DNA from: DATGMB01 sp035293845
GTDB taxonomy: Bacteria > Acidobacteriota > Terriglobia > Bryobacterales > Bryobacteraceae
Length of the DNA stretch: 11,572 bases
Direction: 5' to 3'
Assembly (NCBI GenBank): GCA_035293845.1
Contig: DATGMB010000056.1
Location: forward strand, 1 to 11,572
The position numbers and the translations under genes are program-made. The notes beneath the pieces are model-generated. The model saw only the letters and a list, made by a program, of their open reading frames with translations, was not told the origin of the DNA and did not search any database. Below, piece by piece: positions 6,536-11,572 of the stretch; position 1 is the first letter of the stretch; each line of letters opens with the position of its first letter.

Positions 6536-6559
6536 AGAGCGTGGATTGGCGACATGCAA
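6531..6559 (-). promoter_or_regulatory. promoter of the regulator/AHSA1 operon, probably giving a leaderless mRNA
   Basis: On the minus strand TTGCAT (6559-6554) and TATACT (6536-6531) are spaced by 17 bases. The -10 box matches consensus at 5 of 6 positions. Only seven bases separate it from the ATG at 6523, so transcription should start at or next to the start codon, leaving no leader and no Shine-Dalgarno sequence. Confidence 0.6.
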
Positions 6560-6616
6560 GAGGGCTGAGCGCACGCTGCGCTGCCGGGTGCGCCGAGAGC
6601 GGACCGCCGCGGCGGG

Positions 6617-7429
6617 CTACTGGATGTTGATCTGAACCGGATTGGACGTTACGCCGTCCACGGTCACGGTGACGTTCACCAGGCCGCTGCCGCGGAGCGT
6701 GAGCGGAATCGGCACGTTGACCTGGTCGAGGCCCGGCGTCTCGATTTGCGGGCCGGCGTAGGTCGGTTGGATCTGCACGTTGCCGATCGTTACCGAGACG
6801 TTCTGCAAGGCACTCGCGCCGCGGATGCCGGTTCCATAGAGCGAGAGATAGATCGGGGTATCGACACCGAGTGCAATGGGCACCGCGGTGCAATTGTCCG
6901 CCGAGTCGCAGGTGACAACCGGAATGGGCGTCACGATCCGGCTACCCGGCAGCACCCGGATGGCAGAGGCGGCGGCCACTCCGGAGCCTGTGCCATTCGC
7001 GCTGAACAGCGCCGGCGCGACTTTCTGAATCGTGACGGGAACGACCCGCAGTGCGGCCGTGCCTTCACCGGGAGGCAATCCCGTGACGGGGAACGAAATG
7101 GTGGCGGGACCCGGCGCGACGCCCGGCGGAATCCATATGTTCATCTGGTTGGGCGAAATGAACAGGATGCCCGCATTCTTGGTGTTCCCCGATGAATCCT
7201 TCACGAGCACGGCGGAAATATCGCCCAGGCTGGTGGGCCATGGCGGCGCGGGGGCGGACTGCGTCATCGTGGAAATCTGCGGGCCGAAGACGCTCGCCAG
7301 CGAATCGGCGGTGAGGCCTGCGTTGGGACTGGCGGCCGATACGATCTTCACGGAATCGGAAGTCTGAGCCGCGGCGGAAGCGACGAAAACTGAGATTACC
7401 AGGACACATAATGACCTGAGCGTTCGCAC
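6617..7429 (-). CDS. secreted Soli-type (TIGR03437-family) protein
   Basis: This 270-residue exported protein of unknown function carries the domain expanded in Solibacter-group acidobacteria. Residues 1-21 form a signal peptide: basic MRTLRS, a hydrophobic core VLVISVFVAS, and a likely cut after AAA before Q22. The mature part begins IVSAASPNAGLTADSLASVFG and later has FISPNQMNIWIPPGVAPGPATI, the typical domain pattern. A second beta-rich half ends with TYAGPQ..PGLDQVNVPIP and VTVDGVTSNPVQINIQ, the usual end of these proteins. In most relatives the domain sits at the end of a much larger protein, but here it is nearly the whole protein. The GTG at 7429 is chosen over an upstream ATG at 7510 because it has a near-perfect ribosome-binding site and directly precedes the signal peptide. 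The two cysteines, C159 and C165 by count, are near each other and could form a disulfide. Confidence 0.87.
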   Translation of the reverse strand: MRTLRSLCVLVISVFVASAAAQTSDSVKIVSAASPNAGLTADSLASVFGPQISTMTQSAPAPPWPTSLGDISAVLVKDSSGNTKNAGILFISPNQMNIWIPPGVAPGPATISFPVTGLPPGEGTAALRVVPVTIQKVAPALFSANGTGSGVAAASAIRVLPGSRIVTPIPVVTCDSADNCTAVPIALGVDTPIYLSLYGTGIRGASALQNVSVTIGNVQIQPTYAGPQIETPGLDQVNVPIPLTLRGSGLVNVTVTVDGVTSNPVQINIQ

Positions 7430-7433
7430 GAGT

Positions 7434-7442
7434 ACCTCCTTT
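7434..7442 (-). promoter_or_regulatory. strong Shine-Dalgarno sequence fixing the GTG start of the secreted protein
   Basis: On the minus strand AAAGGAGGT is an almost full anti-16S match. It is followed by four bases and then GTG at 7429. It decides the start in favour of GTG over the distant upstream ATG. Confidence 0.85.
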
Positions 7443-7459
7443 CCCGGTTGGACGCAGAT

Positions 7460-7496
7460 CGGTCCGCATAGGGCACACCGAATCGCGATCGGACCG
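7460..7496. promoter_or_regulatory. inverted repeat in the divergent promoter region
   Basis: CGGTCCG (7460-7466) and CGGACCG (7490-7496) are exact reverse complements, 23 bases apart, between the two divergently transcribed genes starting at 7429 (minus) and 7564 (plus). They could be a regulator site or chance in GC-rich sequence. For the plus gene, TTGCCA (7521-7526) is a 5-of-6 match to a -35 box, but the -10 at the right spacing (TACCTT, 7544-7549) is weak. Confidence 0.25.
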
Positions 7497-7563
7497 GTGC
7501 CGAAACGCACACGCCGCCCCTTGCCAACCGCCTCCAGGTCGAATACCTTCGGGCTGGTGACCT

Positions 7564-9126
7564 ATGCGGAAGTGGCTTTTGGGCGCGTCGTGCGCGGTGG
7601 CATTGCTGCTGGGGGGCCTGGCGGCGGCGGGATGGATCGCGGCGCGGCGGTTCGAGCCGTTTGTCCGGCAACAGGCGATCGCGTACCTGCAAGACCGGTT
7701 CGGAACCGGCGTTGCAGTCCGGGAGCTGCACGTTTCAGTTGCGTTCCTATCGCCATGGCATCCACGGTCCGCGCGGCTGCGCCTCTGGGGCGAGGGGTTG
7801 AAGATCGGCAGCCTGGTGACGGTGGGGCAATTCCGGATGGATACCGAATTGGGCGCTCTGTGGGAGCAGCCGCGGCGCATCCGCGATGTCCGGCTGGAGG
7901 CGCTCGAGTTGAATATCCGGCCGCGCCTGGCGTCCGCTGAGGTGGAGAAGGGCGCGGGCACGCCGGCGCCTGAAGCGGTCGTGGTCCAAAGGATGGAGGC
8001 AAGATCGGCGCTGGTGCGGATCTTTCCCGCGGATGCGGCCAAGCTGCCGCGGGAAGACGAGGTCCAGCACGTCGTGCTCACCGGCGCCCAGCCCGGAAAG
8101 GGCTTCCAGTACGAGGCGGAGCTCCGTAATCCGAAGCCGCCCGGAACGGTGCAGGTTGCCGGGAGCTTCGGCCCGTGGCGAAGAGACGACCCGGGCGAGA
8201 CGCCGATCTCCGGCGCGTACACTTTCACCGGGGCCGACCTGGGCGCATTTCGGACCATTGCCGGCATACTCGACTCGACGGGGCGATTCGAAGGTCCGCT
8301 GCGCCGCATTGCGGTGCATGGGGAGACGCGAACGCCGCAATTCCGGCTGGCCGGCGGCAACGCGCTGCCGCTCACCACCCGGTTCGATTCCATCGTGGAC
8401 GGCACCAGCGGGGATACGTTCCTGCAGCCGGTTCGGGCGAGGCTCGGAAGCACAGACATCGTGGCGCGCGGCCGGATCGTGCGGCCGCCGGGGCCGAAAG
8501 CGCGGAGCATCGTGCTCGATGTCGCGGTCGATAAAGGGAGGATCGAGGATCTGGTGCGGCTGGCGGTCAAGGCATCGCAGCCATTCCTGCAGGGCAGTAT
8601 CGATCTGCGCACCAAAATGCAGATTCTGCCGGTGGCGGGACGCGATATGCGGCAGCGGCTGCTGCTGGACGGGAACTTCTCGATGGACGAGTCGCAGTTT
8701 TCGGGTGGATCGGTGCAGCAGAAGATCGACATGCTCAGCCGGCGCGCGCAGGGGCAGCCGAAGAACCAGGAGATCGCGGATGTGTTCTCGTCGCTGCGCG
8801 GCGGATTCGCGATGGAGGATGGCGAGTTGCGGTTTTCCGACCTCGTCTTCCAGGTGCCGGGGGCGGCGATCCACCTGCACGGAACCTATGGAATCTACTC
8901 GGAGCAGATCGACTTGCACGGGGTGGCGCGGTTGCAGGCGAAGGCATCGCAGACGATGTCCGGCTGGAAACGCCTTGCGCTCAAGCCGATCGATCCGCTT
9001 CTGAGCAGGGCAGGGGCGGGCACACTGCTGCCGATCCAGATCACGGGAACGCGGGCGGAGCCCCACTTCGGACTGGACCGGGGAAGGAAGGGCCAGGCCA
9101 ACGCGGCGGATCGGGCGCCAAGGTAG
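7564..9126 (+). CDS. AsmA-like membrane-anchored envelope protein
   Basis: This 520-residue protein looks like a member of the AsmA/YhdP/TamB superfamily, whose beta-groove folds span the periplasm and are implicated in moving or organizing phospholipids for the outer membrane. An N-terminal membrane anchor (about 5-27, WLLGASCAVALLLGGLAAAGWIA) with basic residues before it suggests that most of the protein is periplasmic. The segment GVAVRELHVSVAF...SARLRLWGEGL resembles the AsmA N-terminal pattern. The C-terminal third, with SRRAQGQP, LRGGFAMEDGELRFSDLVFQVPGA and LLPIQITGTRAEPHFGLD, resembles the AsmA-like C-terminal region. The start at 7564 fits the membrane anchor, with only a weak GGTGA sequence before it. 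It ends three bases before the convergent HEAT-repeat gene. Assignment is from motif pattern; no specific transport role can be named. Confidence 0.78.
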   Translation: MRKWLLGASCAVALLLGGLAAAGWIAARRFEPFVRQQAIAYLQDRFGTGVAVRELHVSVAFLSPWHPRSARLRLWGEGLKIGSLVTVGQFRMDTELGALWEQPRRIRDVRLEALELNIRPRLASAEVEKGAGTPAPEAVVVQRMEARSALVRIFPADAAKLPREDEVQHVVLTGAQPGKGFQYEAELRNPKPPGTVQVAGSFGPWRRDDPGETPISGAYTFTGADLGAFRTIAGILDSTGRFEGPLRRIAVHGETRTPQFRLAGGNALPLTTRFDSIVDGTSGDTFLQPVRARLGSTDIVARGRIVRPPGPKARSIVLDVAVDKGRIEDLVRLAVKASQPFLQGSIDLRTKMQILPVAGRDMRQRLLLDGNFSMDESQFSGGSVQQKIDMLSRRAQGQPKNQEIADVFSSLRGGFAMEDGELRFSDLVFQVPGAAIHLHGTYGIYSEQIDLHGVARLQAKASQTMSGWKRLALKPIDPLLSRAGAGTLLPIQITGTRAEPHFGLDRGRKGQANAADRAPR

Positions 9127-9129
9127 TCG

Positions 9130-9954
9130 TCAGCGCGGCGACTCGCGATGCGTGCGCCGGCGGATCTCCTCCAGCCGAAGCACAGCGGCGGCGGCGCGAA
9201 GGCGGACGGCCTGGTTCTTGTCTTCGAGGAGCGGCTCGAGGTCGCGTTCGACCGCCGGGTCGTTGCGCAGCGCGAGCGAATGGACCGCGGCGGCGCGCAC
9301 GGACCAGTCCTTATCGGAAAGGGCTTCGCGCAGGGCAAACAGCGTTTCGGCATCCTTCTCTTTGCCGAGCAGCAGCGCCGTCATCGCGCGGCCGGAGACG
9401 CCGGGGTCGGAGAGGAGGCCGTGCAGGGAGGCCATGCCTTCGCCGAGGCCGGGGACGGGAACGAAACCCAAGCCTTCCTTGAGACCGAGCATGAGGGTCG
9501 CGCGGGGGGTGTGCAGCATGCGAAGGGCGTCGCGCATTTGCTTGCTGATGAAACCGGAGGCCACCTTGTTTTCGCCGCTGAGGACGGCGAGGAGAGCGGA
9601 CTTGCCCGCGGGGTCGTGCAACGTGTAAAGCGCCCGGGCGGCGGCGAAACTGACCTCGGGCACGGGGTCGTTCAACGCCTTGCGGAGCAGGGGCACGGCG
9701 GCGCGGGTTTTCCAGTCGGCGAGGCTGCCGATGGCGGTGACGCGCACCTCGACGTCCTTGTCGTCGAGGAGGCCTTCCACGAGCTTGAGGAAGGGCTCGT
9801 GCGGTCCTCCGAGGCCGATGGCGGTAGCCGCCATTTTGCGGGTATCCGGATTGTGGTCCTGGAGGGCAGTTTCGAGCAGATCCCGCGAGCGTTCCGGAGC
9901 GGATTGCGCGAAGGCGAGGCAGGCGAGGAGGGGAACCAGCAGAAGGCGATGCAT
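9130..9954 (-). CDS. exported HEAT-repeat protein
   Basis: This 274-residue alpha-solenoid protein probably acts as a protein-binding scaffold outside the cytoplasm. Residues 1-16 are a signal peptide (MHRLLLVPLLACLAFA, likely cut before Q17). HEAT-like helical repeats follow: DLLETALQDHNPDTRKMAATAIG (26-47), LVEGLLDDKDVEVRVTAIGSL (58-78), LLRKALNDPVPEVSFAAARAL (89-109), ALREALSDKDWSVRAAAVHSL (207-227) and DLEPLLEDKNQAVRLRAAAAV (238-258). The central part (about 115-200) is more degenerate and includes a proline- and glycine-rich segment, GFVPVPGLGEG. No catalytic residues are visible. The ATG at 9954 directly begins the signal peptide, without an evident Shine-Dalgarno sequence. The gene converges on the AsmA-like gene, with a three-base gap. 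Confidence 0.85.
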   Translation of the reverse strand: MHRLLLVPLLACLAFAQSAPERSRDLLETALQDHNPDTRKMAATAIGLGGPHEPFLKLVEGLLDDKDVEVRVTAIGSLADWKTRAAVPLLRKALNDPVPEVSFAAARALYTLHDPAGKSALLAVLSGENKVASGFISKQMRDALRMLHTPRATLMLGLKEGLGFVPVPGLGEGMASLHGLLSDPGVSGRAMTALLLGKEKDAETLFALREALSDKDWSVRAAAVHSLALRNDPAVERDLEPLLEDKNQAVRLRAAAAVLRLEEIRRRTHRESPR

Positions 9955-9990
9955 GCTGCACAGCGTACACCAGCCGGCGCCGGATGTCCC

Positions 9991-10021
9991 CGGGTAGCGG
10001 CGCGCGCTGCGCCACTACCCG
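9991..10021. repeat. strong GC-rich hairpin after the metallo-hydrolase gene
   Basis: The stem pairs CGGGTAG (9991-9997) with CTACCCG (10015-10021) and GGCGC (9999-10003) with GCGCC (10009-10013), with one C/A mismatch and a five-base loop. It begins six bases after the stop codon of the minus-strand hydrolase gene and could end or stabilize its transcript. There is no T tract on either side, so it is not a classical intrinsic terminator. A perfect nine-base alternative stem also exists, using GGTAGCGGC at that stop codon. It might be a dispersed palindromic element. Confidence 0.55.
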
Positions 10022-10027
10022 AAGCCG

Positions 10028-11035
10028 CTACCTCTTGTACGTCTTCTCGAACTTATTCCTGCTGTTCTCGACCGTGAACGTCCCGTCGCGTTCCGCCGTT
10101 ACCTTGATCCATTTGCCTTCGCACTGCTCGTCGACATTGGCGATGACGGTATCGGAGGAGTTGTGGTCCTTGCCGCCGGCGATGGCGAAGTGGAGCTGCC
10201 AGAGGTCCTGGACGCCGGGCGTATCGTGGATGGTCTGCCAGACTTCTGCCGTGCCGCCTTTGCGGGCGCCGTTATCCATGATGGCGACGCGCGGCGAGAG
10301 CGCGTGCACCAGTTGCGGCGAGCCGGACATGTTCATGCCGTGGTGGGAGACGATGTAGAGGTCCACCGGGCCGACCTTATTGGCCGGGCAGACCAGATCG
10401 TATTCCTTGTTCCAGGTGAGGTCGCCGAGGTCGATCATGCGGAAGCTGCCGTAGGTCATGAGCAGGCCGACGGAGCGCGGATTCTCGTCGGTTGCGTCGG
10501 CGTGCTTCTGGAAGCTGGCGCAATCGGGATTCGGCTGGCCGGCGCCGGGCAGCGGTTTGGGGATGATCTCGCCCGCGGCGCTGAGAACCTTGACATCCAG
10601 GTTTTTGACCGGAATGGTGTCGCCCGGTTTGACGACGATGTGGTTGCCTTTATCGCGGAAGGCCTTGTAGGCGTTGTAGAGGATCTCGGCCTGTTTGCCG
10701 GTCTCGGTCTGGTCGCCGTGATCGACGAAGTTGCGGATGGGGAGCTTTTCGGCGAGCTGCGGGACGCCGCCGACGTGGTCCTCGTGATAATGGGTGATGA
10801 CGAGGTAATCGATCCGCTTGACGCCGGCGGCTTTGGCGGCGGCGGCGATGCGATCGGCGTCGCGGTGGTTGTGGCCGGCCCAGCCGGTGTCGATGAGGAG
10901 GGAGTCGCCGCCGGGCGGCACGATCAGGGTGGCCTGGCCCCCTTCGACGTCGATGAAGTAGACTTCCAGGTTCTTCGCGGCCGGCAGCACGGGGGCCGCG
11001 GCGGCCAGCAGGACCATCGCCATAAGCAGTTTCAT
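10028..11035 (-). CDS. exported ComEC-like metallo-beta-lactamase-fold hydrolase
   Basis: This 335-residue metal-dependent hydrolase of the metallo-beta-lactamase fold is closest in motif pattern to the ComEC/Rec2-type domain (COG2333 group). A signal peptide covers about 1-19 (MKLLMAMVLLAAAAPVLPA), so it probably works in the periplasm or outside the cell. Metal-binding motifs are visible in order: D49 in LLIDTG, THYHEDHVGG (H82, H84, D86, H87), DLGD (bridging D205) and SHHG (H231, H232). In ComEC itself the first motif often has Asp at the second His position, but here it is the full HxHxDH. The protein stands alone, without the membrane channel of ComEC, so DNA uptake cannot be inferred. 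Substrate is unknown: nucleic acid, phosphoester and lactone are all possible. The ATG at 11035 begins the signal peptide; longer open frame upstream is unconserved and overlaps the divergent gene. Confidence 0.88.
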   Translation of the reverse strand: MKLLMAMVLLAAAAPVLPAAKNLEVYFIDVEGGQATLIVPPGGDSLLIDTGWAGHNHRDADRIAAAAKAAGVKRIDYLVITHYHEDHVGGVPQLAEKLPIRNFVDHGDQTETGKQAEILYNAYKAFRDKGNHIVVKPGDTIPVKNLDVKVLSAAGEIIPKPLPGAGQPNPDCASFQKHADATDENPRSVGLLMTYGSFRMIDLGDLTWNKEYDLVCPANKVGPVDLYIVSHHGMNMSGSPQLVHALSPRVAIMDNGARKGGTAEVWQTIHDTPGVQDLWQLHFAIAGGKDHNSSDTVIANVDEQCEGKWIKVTAERDGTFTVENSRNKFEKTYKR

Positions 11036-11042
11036 GGCGAAA

Positions 11043-11051
11043 ATGTTAGCA
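11043..11051 (-). promoter_or_regulatory. extended -10 promoter of the metallo-hydrolase gene
   Basis: On the minus strand TGCTAACAT fits the extended -10 form (TG, one base, then TAACAT). It ends eight bases before the ATG at 11035, so the transcript would begin essentially at the start codon. No Shine-Dalgarno sequence and no good -35 box are seen, which fits a leaderless gene. Only the short motif supports this. Confidence 0.4.
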
Positions 11052-11110
11052 TGGCGGGCGCCGTGTGTGTTCCGGAACGAACCGGTGTGGAATATCGTAA
11101 GAAGTAATAG

Positions 11111-11572
11111 ATGCCATTTTGCAGCCAGTGCGGGAATCAGGTCGGGCCGGCGGACGCGTACTGCGGCCGCTGCGGAGCCCGCCAGCCGCCCGCGGCTGCG
11201 TATCCGCCGCGCGGCGCGGCGCGGCCGAACGCGCTCGAAGCGGTGCCAGGCCGCACGTGGTCGATTCTCTGTTATGTGCCTTGGGTGGGGTGGATCGCCT
11301 CGGTGGTGGTGCTGGCATCGGACCGGTTCCGGCAGGATCGCGACCTGCGCTTCCATGCCTTCCAGGGCTTGTACCTGTTCGTGGGGTGGCTGATCGCCGA
11401 CCAGGTGCTGCGGCCGCTGTTCTGGGCGATTCCGCAACTGCACGTGTACCAGTTGCTCGAGGCGGTGCTGCTGGCAATGTCGATCTTCATGATGGTGAAG
11501 GCGGCCCACAACGAAGCGTACGCGCTGCCGCTGTTCGGGGAGCTGGCGCAGCGCTCGGTTTCGGGCGGGTAG
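11111..11572 (+). CDS. zinc-ribbon membrane protein
   Basis: This 153-residue protein starts with a short zinc ribbon: C4-S-Q-C7 and C18-G-R-C21, the two CxxC knuckles expected to hold one zinc ion. A proline- and alanine-rich linker (about 25-45) leads to a hydrophobic domain with probable membrane segments at about 51-69, 84-104 and 112-129. RFRQDRDLRFHAFQGLYLFV, between the first two, resembles the DUF4870/Tic20-like type of small membrane protein. The role of such proteins is not established; the ribbon may mediate protein contacts at the cytoplasmic face. It is divergent from the hydrolase gene, with 75 bases between start codons. The ATG at 11111 is preceded by a weak AAGAAG element. 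The stop codon is the last three bases of the window, so the gene is complete. Confidence 0.83.
   Translation: MPFCSQCGNQVGPADAYCGRCGARQPPAAAYPPRGAARPNALEAVPGRTWSILCYVPWVGWIASVVVLASDRFRQDRDLRFHAFQGLYLFVGWLIADQVLRPLFWAIPQLHVYQLLEAVLLAMSIFMMVKAAHNEAYALPLFGELAQRSVSGG

Noticed and set aside
6604..6615. Perfect 12-base palindrome CCGCCGCGGCGG after the Soli-type gene
   Set aside because: It leaves no room for a stable loop and such strings are common in GC-rich DNA; no T tract follows it.
7065..8732. A 555-codon minus-strand open frame running through the AsmA-like gene
   Set aside because: It overlaps two well-supported genes, has a serine- and arginine-rich shadow composition, and contains no recognizable domain.
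9148..10077. A 309-codon plus-strand open frame opposite the HEAT-repeat gene
   Set aside because: It is the antisense shadow of a protein with a clear signal peptide and HEAT repeats, and its Gly/Glu-rich product has no domain.

Overview
The window is GC-rich bacterial chromosome and most likely comes from an acidobacterium of the Solibacter/Bryobacter group. The best clue is the secreted protein at 6617-7429. It carries the Soli-type C-terminal domain (TIGR03437 family) that is greatly expanded in Candidatus Solibacter and its relatives. The other envelope proteins and the style of the SMC protein fit this, but the taxonomy is an inference from family knowledge.

Layout, left to right. Positions 1-63 are the tail of an unidentified plus-strand gene. 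Positions 116-877 encode an enoyl-CoA hydratase/isomerase-family protein. A promoter-like region leads into a full-length smc gene with a TTG start (1034-4660), which encodes the chromosome-condensing SMC ATPase. Next comes a compact Phd/VapC toxin-antitoxin operon (4813-5438) with a palindrome inside its promoter. Downstream of the toxin lies a second, divergent copy of the last codons of smc (about 5511-5567). The toxin-antitoxin operon is therefore bracketed by two versions of the smc 3' end. This is the least expected feature of the window and points to recombination or insertion at the end of smc.

On the minus strand, an ArsR-type regulator (6107-6523) and an AHSA1/SRPBCC protein (5653-6180) form an operon whose reading frames overlap by 74 bases. 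The regulator seems to be read from a leaderless mRNA, and a perfect 10-4-10 palindrome covers its start codon and touches its -10 box, which suggests autorepression.

The right half (6617-11572) is rich in cell-envelope and exported proteins. They are the Soli-type secreted protein (minus), an AsmA-like membrane-anchored protein (plus), an exported HEAT-repeat protein (minus), an exported ComEC-like metallo-beta-lactamase-fold protein (minus), and a small zinc-ribbon membrane protein (plus) that ends exactly at the window edge. The genes alternate in direction, so they are not one operon.

I saw no tRNA, rRNA, CRISPR array, transposase or phage gene. No interval of 300 bases or more lacks a gene; the longest gap is 5439-5652, which holds the smc remnant. 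By eye, about 4740-6560 (the toxin-antitoxin operon, the smc remnant and the ArsR operon) is less GC-rich than smc, but I have not computed this.
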